Assembly: GCF_000761445.1 (NCBI RefSeq)
Contig: NZ_KN196470.1
Coordinates: forward strand, 1,782,823 to 1,846,822
DNA length: 64,000 bases
DNA from: Oleiagrimonas soli
GTDB taxonomy: Bacteria; Pseudomonadota; Gammaproteobacteria; Xanthomonadales; Rhodanobacteraceae
Reading direction: 5' to 3'
The notes under the pieces were generated by a model. That model saw only the letters and a list, made by a program, of their open reading frames with translations, had not been told where the DNA came from and ran no database searches. This document shows, in pieces, positions 27,945 to 35,594 of this stretch; the stretch's first letter is position 1; every line of letters begins with the position of its first letter. Both the position numbers and the translations under genes were made by a program.

Positions 27945-28925
27945 ATGCATACGGCAAGCCCATCCGATCGCCCCAACGGCGTGCAAAACGTGGAAATCGG
28001 CGACGATCGGGACGGCCAGCGCGTCGATAACGCCTTGAGCGCTCTGCTGAAGGGCGTGCCGCGCAGCCTGATCTACCGTCTGGTGCGCAAGGGGCAGGTC
28101 CGCGTCAACGGCAAGCGGGTGAAACCGGACACGCGTCTCAGCAAGGGCGATACGCTGCGCGTGCCGCCAGTACGCACGGCCGAACGCGGCGCCGGCACGC
28201 CGCCCGAGAGCCGGGCGCAGGAGCTGAACGAGCGGGTGATCTTCGAGGACAAGCATTTTCTCGCCATCGACAAGCCGACGGGCGTCGCCAGCCACGGCGG
28301 CAGCGGGGTGGATTTCGGCGTCATCGAGTTGCTGCGCGCGGCGCGTCCGAACGAGTCCATCGAACTGGTGCATCGCCTGGATCGCGACACCAGCGGCGTG
28401 CTGGTGCTGGCGCGCAGCCGCGCCGGCCTGACCGGGCTGCAGGCGCTGATTCGTGAGGGGCGCACCACCAAGCAGTATTTGGCCTTGCTGAGCGGTCGGC
28501 CGTCGCGCGCCAAGTTCGACGTCAACGCGCCGCTGCGCAAATTCGCGCTGCAGGGCGGGGAGCGCATGGTGCGCGTGGCCGAGGACGGCAAGCCGGCGCT
28601 GACCTTCTTCCGCGAAGTCGAGCACTATGCAGACGCCAGTCTGATGCAGGTGACGCTGGATACCGGCCGCACGCACCAGATCCGCGTGCACGCGGCGCAC
28701 GCCGGGCATCCGCTGGCGGGCGACCCGAAGTACGGCGACAAGGACGCCAACCAGCGCTTCAAGGCCTTTGGCCTGAAGCGGCTGTTCCTGCATGCCGCAC
28801 ATTTCGAGTTCGAGCTGGACGGTCGCGCCTACAGCTTCTCCGCGCCGCTGCCGGACGATCTTCGCGAAGTGCTGGATGCGATGCCGGCGCGCGTCGCCGC
28901 CCGGCATCGACGCGGAAAATACTGA
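27945..28925 (+). CDS. rluC: 23S rRNA pseudouridine synthase RluC
   Basis: A 326-residue RluA-family pseudouridine synthase that converts U955, U2504 and U2580 of 23S rRNA in E. coli. An N-terminal S4 domain (QRVDNALSALLKGVPRSLIYRLVRKGQVRVNGKRVK, about residues 25-60) precedes the catalytic domain. Catalytic Asp146 lies in HRLDRDTSGVLVLA; DKPTGVASHGGSG and LDTGRTHQIRVHAAHAGHPLAGDPKYG are family motifs. It is divergent from rne as in many gammaproteobacteria, which favours RluC over RluA or RluD. It ends 1 bp from the convergent phhB gene. Confidence 0.93.
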   Translation: MHTASPSDRPNGVQNVEIGDDRDGQRVDNALSALLKGVPRSLIYRLVRKGQVRVNGKRVKPDTRLSKGDTLRVPPVRTAERGAGTPPESRAQELNERVIFEDKHFLAIDKPTGVASHGGSGVDFGVIELLRAARPNESIELVHRLDRDTSGVLVLARSRAGLTGLQALIREGRTTKQYLALLSGRPSRAKFDVNAPLRKFALQGGERMVRVAEDGKPALTFFREVEHYADASLMQVTLDTGRTHQIRVHAAHAGHPLAGDPKYGDKDANQRFKAFGLKRLFLHAAHFEFELDGRAYSFSAPLPDDLREVLDAMPARVAARHRRGKY

Positions 28926-28926
28926 T

Positions 28927-29262
28927 TCAGCGCAACAACGCCTCGACGCGGGCGGCGCAGATGAAGTCGTTCAGCGACAATCCGTCGACGTCGTGGGTCG
29001 ACCACAGCACCTGGCAATGGCCGTAGCCGGCTTCGAGGTCCGGGTGGTGGTCCTCCTGATTGGCCATGAAGCCGACGGCGTTGATGAAGCCCAGCGTGTG
29101 GCGAAAATCGGGGAAGCGGAAGTCCTTGAGGATGGCCTTGCCGTCGGCGCTGCGCGACCAGCCCGGCACCTCGGCGAGCAACGCGTCGATCGCGTCGGCA
29201 TCCAGTGCCGTGTGGCCTTTCTGCGGCTGGCAGTGCGCCGCGGCGAGTTCATGGAAGTTCAT
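28927..29262 (-). CDS. phhB: 4a-hydroxytetrahydrobiopterin dehydratase (PCD/DCoH)
   Basis: A 111-residue pterin-4a-carbinolamine dehydratase. It dehydrates 4a-hydroxytetrahydrobiopterin, recycling the cofactor of phenylalanine hydroxylase. The active-site signature is EDHHPDLEAGYGHCQVLWSTHDVDGLS, with His72 and His73 as the catalytic pair, preceded by FRFPDFRHTLGFINAVGFMA. Length is normal. The ATG at 29262 has AAGGAGA seven bases upstream; an upstream in-frame extension is not needed. No phenylalanine hydroxylase gene is adjacent in this window. Confidence 0.93.
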   Translation of the reverse strand: MNFHELAAAHCQPQKGHTALDADAIDALLAEVPGWSRSADGKAILKDFRFPDFRHTLGFINAVGFMANQEDHHPDLEAGYGHCQVLWSTHDVDGLSLNDFICAARVEALLR

Positions 29263-29397
29263 GCCGGTTCTCCTTCGGGGCAAAGGCGTGAAGCGTCGGC
29301 GGTCCGCCTGCGATTGTCAAAGACGCAGACGCGACGCCTAATTCGTACTAAAATGGTGCTGATTCAAACAAGCGGCTCCGCGCCGCGTGGAAAACGC

Positions 29398-30006
29398 ATG
29401 ATCGAGATTTCCGAACGCGCCCAGGATCACTTCCGCAAGCTGATCGCCCAGCAGCAAATCGACGGCCTCGGCATCCGTCTGCACGTGGCGCAGGGCGGCA
29501 CGCCGGCCGCCAATTGCGAACTGGAATTCTGCGAGCGCGACGAATTGCAGGGCAACGAATGGACGATCGAATGCCACGGCTTCGAGATCCACGTCGACGG
29601 CGACAGCGTGTCGTGGCTGGAAGGCGCCTCCATCGACTTCGAGCCGAACGCCACCGGCGGCCTGCTCAACATCCGTGCGCCGAAGATCAAGGGTGAAGTG
29701 CCGGGCGTGGAAGCCGGTATCGTCGAACGCGTGCGCTACGTGATCGAGGCCACCATCAATCCGCAGATCGCCTCGCACGGCGGGCGCGTCAGTCTGCTGG
29801 AAGTGACCGCCGACGGCGTGGTGGTGCTGCAGTTCGGCGGCGGCTGCCATGGCTGCGGCATGGCCGACGTGACGCTGAAGCAGGGCATCGAGAAGACACT
29901 GCGCCAGCAGGTACCGGAAATCACCGCGGTGCGCGACGCCACCGATCACAGCAGCGGACAGCATCCGTTCTACGAGGGGAAGCAGGGCGCTTCGGCGGTG
30001 TCCTGA
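29398..30006 (+). CDS. nfuA: Fe/S biogenesis protein NfuA
   Basis: A 202-residue iron-sulfur carrier. The N-terminal A-type-like domain (MIEISERAQDHFRKLI through about residue 95, lacking the A-type cysteines) is followed by a Nfu domain with the cluster-binding CHGC at Cys150 and Cys153 in QFGGGCHGCGMADVTLKQGIE. NfuA binds a 4Fe-4S cluster at the dimer interface and passes it to target apoproteins, especially under oxidative or iron stress. Domain order and length match gammaproteobacterial NfuA. The ATG at 29398 follows GGAAAA. The gene ends at a bidirectional terminator. Confidence 0.95.
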   Translation: MIEISERAQDHFRKLIAQQQIDGLGIRLHVAQGGTPAANCELEFCERDELQGNEWTIECHGFEIHVDGDSVSWLEGASIDFEPNATGGLLNIRAPKIKGEVPGVEAGIVERVRYVIEATINPQIASHGGRVSLLEVTADGVVVLQFGGGCHGCGMADVTLKQGIEKTLRQQVPEITAVRDATDHSSGQHPFYEGKQGASAVS

Positions 30007-30037
30007 GTTCTTCCGGAGTCTTCCGCAACAAGGCAAC

Positions 30038-30066
30038 AAAAAACCCGGCGCAGGCCGGGTTTTTTG
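30038..30066. terminator. Bidirectional rho-independent terminator
   Basis: The symmetrical sequence AAAAAACCCGGC, loop, GCCGGGTTTTTT lies between the convergent nfuA and cytochrome c genes. Runs of A on one side and T on the other let it stop transcription from both strands. Confidence 0.92.
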
Positions 30067-30087
30067 CGGGATCGTTCGGTCGCGACG

Positions 30088-30459
30088 TCAGTTGCTCGCG
30101 CCCATCTCGTTGGCGCCCTGGATGTGGTACTTCAGGGTGCTGAGCTGGCTCGGCAGCGACGAGAAGTAGGCCGTGATGTCCTTGATGTCCTGCTCGGACA
30201 GCGGCGCGGCCATGCCCTTCATGATCGCGTTGTTGCGCTGACCGCTCTTGTACTCGTGCAGCGCCTGTTCCATGTAGTTCTGGTACTGGCCGGCCAGGCG
30301 CGGGTAGTTCGGCGCGATGGCCTCGCCGTCCTTGCCGTGACAGGCGAAACAGGCCGTGGCCTTCTTCATGCCGGCGGCGGCATTGCCGTCGGCGTGCGCG
30401 GCGGTCGCGCCCAGCATCAGGGCGGCGGCGAACAGGGAAAAGGTGATCACGCTCTTCAT
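30088..30459 (-). CDS. Monohaem class I cytochrome c
   Basis: A 123-residue periplasmic cytochrome c. The signal peptide ends ATAAHA. The haem attachment motif CFACH occupies residues 37-41, and the Met ligand is probably in the NNAIMKGMAAPLSEQD segment. LAGQYQNYMEQALHEYKSGQR and DIKDITAYFSSL are typical of cytochrome c4/c5-like electron carriers. Unlike dihaem cytochrome c4 it has one haem. It follows a second, similar cytochrome gene by 24 bp, so the two probably form an operon. The C-terminal extension after the last helix is unusual but short. Confidence 0.92.
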   Translation of the reverse strand: MKSVITFSLFAAALMLGATAAHADGNAAAGMKKATACFACHGKDGEAIAPNYPRLAGQYQNYMEQALHEYKSGQRNNAIMKGMAAPLSEQDIKDITAYFSSLPSQLSTLKYHIQGANEMGASN

Positions 30460-30483
30460 GCGGTGTTCTCGCTCCGTTGCGGC

Positions 30484-30828
30484 TTACTTCGCCAGGCTCG
30501 ACAGGTAGGCGGCAATGTCGTGGATGTCCTGCTCACTCAGGCTGCTGGCCTGCGCATGCATGGTCGGATGACTGCGATCACCGTCGCGATAGGCGTGAAG
30601 GGCGTCGATGATGTACTGCTCGTGCTGACCGGCAATCTTCGGCACCCGATAGTTCGGGTAGGCGTTTTCGTAACCGGGGATGCCGTGGCAGCCGGCACAG
30701 GTGTAGACCAGGGTCTTGCCGCGGGCTGCATTGCCCTGGGTGGCATCGGCCGCGTGAGCGGTGTTGAGGCCCAGCACCGACGCTGCGGCGACGAGGGCGA
30801 GCAGAGGCAGTCGCGTCATCAAGGTCAT
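30484..30828 (-). CDS. Monohaem class I cytochrome c
   Basis: A 114-residue periplasmic cytochrome c, first gene of a two-cytochrome unit. The signal peptide ends NTAHA. The haem motif CAGCH is at residues 44-48, and the axial Met is probably in SHPTMHAQASSLSEQD. IAGQHEQYIIDALHAYRDGDR and DIHDIAAYLSSLAK mirror the downstream partner, suggesting duplication of one ancestral domain. The ATG at 30828 is chosen because it begins directly at a signal peptide; upstream in-frame codons carry no signal-like sequence. Confidence 0.9.
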   Translation of the reverse strand: MTLMTRLPLLALVAAASVLGLNTAHAADATQGNAARGKTLVYTCAGCHGIPGYENAYPNYRVPKIAGQHEQYIIDALHAYRDGDRSHPTMHAQASSLSEQDIHDIAAYLSSLAK

Positions 30829-30954
30829 CCAGCTGTCTGCGGCCCAGCGGGCCGGTTGATAGTTAGGCGAAGCGCGCAGTATAGCGTGTACACACGGGGT
30901 GCGGACAAGCATGCCCTGCGCCGCGCGCACGATGTCGGGGAAGCGCGGATGACC

Positions 30955-32190
30955 TCAGAGCAGACTGTGCAGAATGTGCACGCCAGCGACGTACTCGCCG
31001 ATGATGGTGCCGATGTTGACCAGGGTGAACAGCAGGAACACCCGCACCACGCGATTGCGCCACCAGCCGCGCCAGTGGCCGATGTCGTCGCGCATGGTCT
31101 CGAAGTCGCTGACCTGCGGCTTGCGCAGCCACACTTCGGTCAGCGCGCCGATGGCGCCGGCCGGGATGGCCATGCGGATCGGCTTCAGCGGCGCGGCGAT
31201 GAACGAGGCCACGATGCTCAGCGGATGGCCGCCGGCGACCAGGGCGCCGGTCGCGCCAAGGATGCCCGTGCACAGCACCCAGGTCAGCAGGGCGTCGGTG
31301 CCCAGCGCGGTGCTGCGATGGAAGGCGAAGCCGATGGCGATGAAGATCGCCAGCACCAGGCCGAAGCCGAGGTAGCGCGGCCAGCGCGCGGCCGGCGGCA
31401 TGCGTTCGAGTTCGGCGATGCGCAGGCTCGGGTCGGCGTCCTGTTCGGCCAGATGCGTGCACAAGCCCTTGAGGTGGCCGGCGCCGATCACGACCAGCAC
31501 CTTGCGCACGTCCGGCGAGCGGGCGGCCTGCTCGCGTAGGCGCGCGGCCATGAAGGCATCGCGCTCGGCGATCAGACCGTTGTAGAGACCCTCGGAGGAT
31601 TTCGCGAACTCGCTGAACGCGCCTTCCAGCATGTCGCCGGACTTCAGCTTCTCGATCTCTTCCTCGGCGATGTCTTCGCGCTCGAACAGGCTGCCGACCA
31701 GACTGGACAGCACGCCGAACTTCTCGCGGAAGCCGAGCGAGCGCCAGGCGCGTTTGAGCGTCAGGCCGACGTCGCGGTCGATGGTCCACAGCGCGCGGCC
31801 GTCGCGGTCGGCGGACTGCATGGCCGCCTTCATCTCCGCGCCGGACTCGATGCCGTACTGCTCGGCGAGGCGCTTCTGGAACGAACCCAGCACCAGGCTG
31901 GCGGCGACCATGCCGGTCTTGCCTTGACGGATGACCTGGAACAGGTCCATGCGCTTGAAGGCGTCCGGATCGCGCATGCTGCGTGCGCGGCTGTCGCACA
32001 GCTCGACGGCGATGGCGTCGAACGGCTCGCGTTCGCACAGCGCCTCGACCGCCGCCACGCTGGCCCGCGAGACGTGCGCGGTGCCGAGGATGACGTACTC
32101 GACGCCGTCGCGCACGACGCGCTCGATGGGCTGGCCATCGAGTGCGTCGGGGATTTCGTTCTCGGTGAGGGGAGCGACAGTCTCGTTCAT
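30955..32190 (-). CDS. TraB/PrgY family membrane protein
   Basis: A 411-residue TraB/PrgY-type protein. The N-terminal TIKI-like region shows LGTAHVSRASVAAVE and FDAIAVELCDSRA, with the conserved His and Glu of the putative metalloprotease site, and VVIGAGHLKGL later. The C-terminal third carries four or five transmembrane segments (about residues 265-411; LGFGLVLAIFIAIGFAF, AALLTWVLCTGILGA-type and VFLLFTLVNIGTIIGEYVAG). Enterococcal homologues limit pheromone activity; in gammaproteobacteria the role is undefined. No pheromone or conjugation genes are nearby. Confidence 0.87.
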   Translation of the reverse strand: MNETVAPLTENEIPDALDGQPIERVVRDGVEYVILGTAHVSRASVAAVEALCEREPFDAIAVELCDSRARSMRDPDAFKRMDLFQVIRQGKTGMVAASLVLGSFQKRLAEQYGIESGAEMKAAMQSADRDGRALWTIDRDVGLTLKRAWRSLGFREKFGVLSSLVGSLFEREDIAEEEIEKLKSGDMLEGAFSEFAKSSEGLYNGLIAERDAFMAARLREQAARSPDVRKVLVVIGAGHLKGLCTHLAEQDADPSLRIAELERMPPAARWPRYLGFGLVLAIFIAIGFAFHRSTALGTDALLTWVLCTGILGATGALVAGGHPLSIVASFIAAPLKPIRMAIPAGAIGALTEVWLRKPQVSDFETMRDDIGHWRGWWRNRVVRVFLLFTLVNIGTIIGEYVAGVHILHSLL

Positions 32191-32276
32191 GGACTCGTTT
32201 CAGGCAGGCAACGGTTCGAGCATGGGGGCGGCCTGCCTGCAGGACAAGCCGCGCGAAGACGCGTTGAAACGCCGGT

Positions 32277-33164
32277 TCAGTCGCGGAAGCGCTTGCGCAG
32301 GTCGTCGTAGGCGTCGATGCGGCGATCGCGCAGGAACGGCCAGATGCGACGCACGTTCTCGCTGCGCGCCATGTCGATCTCGGCGATCAGCAGTTCGCGC
32401 TCGTCGTTGCCGGCCTGGGCCAGGAACTCGCCCTGCGGACCGGCCACGAAGCTCGATCCCCAGAACCGGATGCCGCGGCCTTCGCCGTTCGGATCCGGCT
32501 CGAAGCCGGTGCGGTTGCAGGCCAGCAGGGGCAATCCGTTGGCCACCGCATGACCGCGCTGCACGGTGATCCAGGCTTCGCGCTGGCGCGCTTTTTCCGT
32601 GTCGTCGTCGGCCGGATCCCAGCCGATCGCGGTCGGGTAGAGCAGCAGTTCGGCCCCGGCCAGCGCCATCAGCCGCGCAGCCTCCGGATACCATTGATCC
32701 CAGCACACCAGCACGCCCAGTCGACCGACCGAGGTATCGATCGGCTCGAAGCCGAGATCGCCCGGCGTGAAATAGAACTTCTCGTAGAAACCCGGATCGT
32801 CGGGAATGTGCATCTTGCGGTAGCGCCCGACCATGCCCTTGTCGCGATCGAAGACCACGGCGGTGTTGTGGTACAGACCCGCGGCGCGGCGCTCGAACAG
32901 CGAAGCGACCACGACCAGCCCCAGCTCGGCCGCGAGGGCGCCGAGGCGCTCCGTGCTCGGTCCGGGGATCGGTTCGGCGCGGTCGAAGACGTCGACGTCT
33001 TCGCTCTGACAGAAGTACGGACCGTTGTGCAGTTCCTGCAGCAGCACCAGGTGCGCGCCCTGTGCAGCTGCGTCGCGCAGACCGGCTTCGATGGCGTCGA
33101 GGTTGGCGTCGCGGCTGCCTCGATCGGTTTCCTGCAGCAGCGCGGTTTTCAGCATGCGTGCCAT
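32277..33164 (-). CDS. aguB: N-carbamoylputrescine amidase AguB
   Basis: A 295-residue nitrilase-superfamily amidohydrolase that hydrolyses N-carbamoylputrescine to putrescine, CO2 and ammonia. The Glu-Lys-Cys triad is present: Glu44 in LLQELHNGPYF, Lys117 in YRKMHIPDDPGFYEKFYF, and Cys154 in LVCWDQWYPE. The IPDDPGFYEKFYFTPGD stretch is specific for the N-carbamoylputrescine branch. The ATG at 33164 follows AGGA and is at the right point for the family. Downstream of aguA with a PEBP-like gene between, it completes the agmatine-to-putrescine route. Confidence 0.94.
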   Translation of the reverse strand: MARMLKTALLQETDRGSRDANLDAIEAGLRDAAAQGAHLVLLQELHNGPYFCQSEDVDVFDRAEPIPGPSTERLGALAAELGLVVVASLFERRAAGLYHNTAVVFDRDKGMVGRYRKMHIPDDPGFYEKFYFTPGDLGFEPIDTSVGRLGVLVCWDQWYPEAARLMALAGAELLLYPTAIGWDPADDDTEKARQREAWITVQRGHAVANGLPLLACNRTGFEPDPNGEGRGIRFWGSSFVAGPQGEFLAQAGNDERELLIAEIDMARSENVRRIWPFLRDRRIDAYDDLRKRFRD

Positions 33165-33243
33165 GCGTTTTCCTGGAGCGGTGAAGACCGTCGTCAAGTG
33201 TAGCTGCGATGACGCAGCGGGACATGCGCTGTGGCCGGCGCGT

Positions 33244-33810
33244 TCAGCGTCCGTAGACGAAGGTCGTCCGAGCCTGCGCCCGTTCATGCGCACGCACGGA
33301 CGCCATCGCGGAAGCCGGCGAAGCATCGGCTGGCAGCGCCAGGCGAGCGACGTCGAGGGCGTACAGCGTGAAGACATAGTGGTGCGGCGGATCGCCGGCC
33401 GGCGGGCAGGGACCGCCCCAGCCGCGCTGTCCGAAGTCGTTGCGCAGACTGCGCGCCGGTGTCGGCAACGGTGCATTCTCGGCGAGCGTGTGCGTGCCCG
33501 CGGGCAGGTCGATGACGACCCAGTGCCACCAGCCCGCGCCGTGGTTGGCGTCCGGGTCGAATACCGTCAGCGCGAAACTGCGGGTTCCGGCAGGCGCGTG
33601 CGACCAGTGGATGCGCGGCGAACGATTGTCGCCGCCGCAATCCGGATACACGAAGACCTTGCGCACATGGCCGTGACCGTCGCCGGCATCGACCTGCAGC
33701 CTGAAGGCCGAGGCCGCCTGCACCGAGGCGGCCATCGAAACCAGCAGGATGACAGTCATCAGGTGTCGCGCCATCGACATCGGTAGCCGGATCAACGTCA
33801 TCTCCGCCAT
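33244..33810 (-). CDS. YbhB/YbcL-family PEBP-like periplasmic protein
   Basis: A 188-residue phosphatidylethanolamine-binding-protein-like protein (Raf-kinase-inhibitor-like in databases). A signal peptide (ending ASVQAAS) indicates export. The fold is marked by NRSPRIHWSHAPAGTRSFALTVFDPDANHGAGWWHWVVIDLPAGT, the anion-binding DPD...HW motif, and GWGGPCPPAGDPPHHYVFTLYALD near the C-terminus. Function of bacterial members is unclear. It sits 4 bp downstream of aguA and 79 bp upstream of aguB, inside what appears to be one transcription unit. Several ATGs lie near the start. Confidence 0.87.
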   Translation of the reverse strand: MAEMTLIRLPMSMARHLMTVILLVSMAASVQAASAFRLQVDAGDGHGHVRKVFVYPDCGGDNRSPRIHWSHAPAGTRSFALTVFDPDANHGAGWWHWVVIDLPAGTHTLAENAPLPTPARSLRNDFGQRGWGGPCPPAGDPPHHYVFTLYALDVARLALPADASPASAMASVRAHERAQARTTFVYGR

Positions 33811-33814
33811 CCGC

Positions 33815-34855
33815 TCAGGAGGTCGACAGCAAGCCGGCAGGCAGCTGCATGGTCACGCAATGCAGGCTGCCGTTCTGCCAGATCAGCGGACGGCAAGGAA
33901 TCTGCACGACACGTCGATCCGGATGCGCCGCCGCCAGCACGGCCGCCGCGACGTCATCCGACGGGTCGTCGTAGGCGGGCGCCAGCACGGCGTCGTTGAG
34001 CACCAGATAATTGGCGTAGGAAGCCGCCAGACGGCGACCTTCGTCCACCACCGGCGCGGCCCAGGGCAGCGGGTGCAGGCGGTAGGCATGGCCGTCGCGC
34101 GTACGCAGGGCTTCCAGTTCGCGACGCATGCGCTCGAGTTCGGCGTGATGCGGGTCGGACACGTCGTCGCACTGTTGATAGACGATGGCGTCGTTGGGCG
34201 CGAAGCGCGCGAGCGTGTCGATGTGCGCGTCGGTATCGTCGCCCTGCAGGTAGCCGTGGTCCAGCCACAGCACGCGGTCCGCGGCGAGCGCGTCGCGCAG
34301 CGTGGCCTCGATGGCCTCGCGCGAGCTGTCCGGGTGCCGCTGATGCAGGCAGCGCCAGGTGGTGAGGATGGTGCCGTGGCCGTCGCTCTCGATCGCGCCG
34401 CCTTCCAGCGCCCAGTCGATGCGGCGGTGCTCGGCATCGACGAACACGCCGTCGCGAACCAGGCCAGCGACCAGCTCGTCATCGCGCGAAGCCTCGAACT
34501 TGCCGCCCCAGCCGGTGAAGCGGAAATCCAGCAGCCGGAAGCCGTCCGCGGTGCGCAGGGTGATCGGACCGGAGTCGCGCAGCCAGGTGTCGTCGTAGGC
34601 GCGCTGCACGAAACGCACGCGATCCAGGTCGACGCCGGCGCTATCGAGCTGACGACACACATCCTGCTCCAGCTCGGCATCGGCCACGCAGATCACCGCC
34701 GTCTGGAAGCGGGCGATGGCAGCGGCGAGCGCCACATAGGTACGCTCGACCTGACTCAGGCGCGGCGCCCAGTCGGTATCGGCATGTGGCCAGGCGATGA
34801 GGATCGCTGCCTGCGGTTCCCATTCCGCGGGCAGGGCAGTGCGGGGCAGATTCAT
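33815..34855 (-). CDS. aguA: Agmatine deiminase AguA
   Basis: A 346-residue agmatine iminohydrolase of the guanidino-group-modifying (PPAD) superfamily, converting agmatine to N-carbamoylputrescine and ammonia. Diagnostic motifs are AEWEPQAAILIAWPH near residues 10-24, DDTWLRDSGPITL, LEGGAIESDGHGTILTT, LDHGYLQGDDTDAHIDTLARF and the C-terminal nucleophile Cys in NGSLHCVTMQLP (about residue 333). Together with aguB it forms the bacterial and plant agmatine route to putrescine. The arginine decarboxylase that supplies agmatine is not in this window. Confidence 0.95.
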   Translation of the reverse strand: MNLPRTALPAEWEPQAAILIAWPHADTDWAPRLSQVERTYVALAAAIARFQTAVICVADAELEQDVCRQLDSAGVDLDRVRFVQRAYDDTWLRDSGPITLRTADGFRLLDFRFTGWGGKFEASRDDELVAGLVRDGVFVDAEHRRIDWALEGGAIESDGHGTILTTWRCLHQRHPDSSREAIEATLRDALAADRVLWLDHGYLQGDDTDAHIDTLARFAPNDAIVYQQCDDVSDPHHAELERMRRELEALRTRDGHAYRLHPLPWAAPVVDEGRRLAASYANYLVLNDAVLAPAYDDPSDDVAAAVLAAAHPDRRVVQIPCRPLIWQNGSLHCVTMQLPAGLLSTS

Positions 34856-34862
34856 GGATCGG

Positions 34863-35204
34863 TCAGTGCGCGTCTTGCGGATGGGTGTTGTTGCCGGCCG
34901 GCGTGTTCAGCACGCTGTGGATCACGTGGTTGCGCTCGAAGTAGACGATGTAGCCCGGATATTCCCAGCGATGGATCACGGGATGCTTGGGGGCGTCGCC
35001 ACCGCGGGCGCCCAGCTTGCGCTGCGGTGCGCCGAACTTGCGCTCGACCTGCGCCATCGTCATGCCGCGCGTGGGCATGTTCATGGCGTGTTCTTTCTGC
35101 ACGCGGTGGACCAGCAGATTGTCGGCATGCGCGGGCGCGCCGATGGCTGCACCGAACGCCAGGGCCAGGGCCAGCGCGGGCAGGGAAACGAGAGGCTTGG
35201 ACAT
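34863..35204 (-). CDS. Small exported protein with SmpA/BamE-like motif
   Basis: A 113-residue protein with a signal peptide (residues 1-28, ending APAHA). The mature part has TRGMTMAQVERKFGAPQRK, the recurring helix motif of SmpA/OmlA-type folds (as in BamE), then VIHRWEYPGYIVYFERNHVIHSVL, two predicted strands. It lacks a lipobox, so unlike BamE it should be soluble in the periplasm. The ATG at 35204 has GGAG eight bases upstream. It precedes aguA by 7 bp and may share its transcript, but no polyamine role is evident. Confidence 0.7.
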   Translation of the reverse strand: MSKPLVSLPALALALAFGAAIGAPAHADNLLVHRVQKEHAMNMPTRGMTMAQVERKFGAPQRKLGARGGDAPKHPVIHRWEYPGYIVYFERNHVIHSVLNTPAGNNTHPQDAH

Positions 35205-35322
35205 GAAGGAAACTCCGCACGAATGCGCCTTGGCGCCAACGTTCATGTTGTAGCAGATGTACCGCGCCTTATCCATCGCGCGACGCGGTTTTCATGACAC
35301 CGAACACATCGGCTTGCGGGCA

Positions 35323-35352
35323 TGAAAAAGGGCCGCCGCAGCGACCCTTTTT
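35323..35352. terminator. Rho-independent terminator downstream of rpmJ
   Basis: AAAAAGGG and CCCTTTTT arms with inner CGC/GCG pairing make a symmetrical hairpin with A- and T-tracts on either side. It lies about 24 bp past the rpmJ stop on the minus strand and isolates this gene from the one downstream. Confidence 0.82.
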
Positions 35353-35375
35353 CTGTGCATGCAGCCAAGCCGCGA

Positions 35376-35501
35376 TCAGCGCTGACGCGCCTTGAAACGC
35401 GGGTTGCTCTTGCAGATCACGAACACCTTGCCGCGACGACGCACGACCTTGCAGTCGCGGTGGCGCTGCTTGGCAGACTTGAGCGAGGACAGAACCTTCA
35501 C
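35376..35501 (-). CDS. rpmJ: 50S ribosomal protein L36, zinc-free type
   Basis: A 41-residue L36. The sequence begins [20 protein letters not shown] and continues [16 protein letters not shown], nearly identical to the L36 of Xanthomonas and similar to E. coli YkgO. Only two cysteines remain and the other zinc ligands of classical L36 are replaced (Arg/His for the first Cys, no terminal His), so this is the zinc-independent form. The start codon is GTG at 35501 with GGGAG upstream; in-frame codons farther upstream are not conserved. The gene stands alone, outside any ribosomal-protein operon. Confidence 0.95.
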   Translation of the reverse strand: MKVLSSLKSAKQRHRDCKVVRRRGKVFVICKSNPRFKARQR

Positions 35502-35594
35502 GGCAAACTCCCGAAATATGCTTAACGCGGATGACAAGCCCGCAATTGTAACGATACTCCCGAAGCATGGCAAGCCCTTGTTTCACGGGCACCG

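Noticed and set aside
29314-29354. TTGTCA and TACTAAAAT as a sigma-70 promoter of nfuA
   Set aside because: The gap between the two boxes (about 26 bp) is far from 17 bp, so the pairing is not credible.
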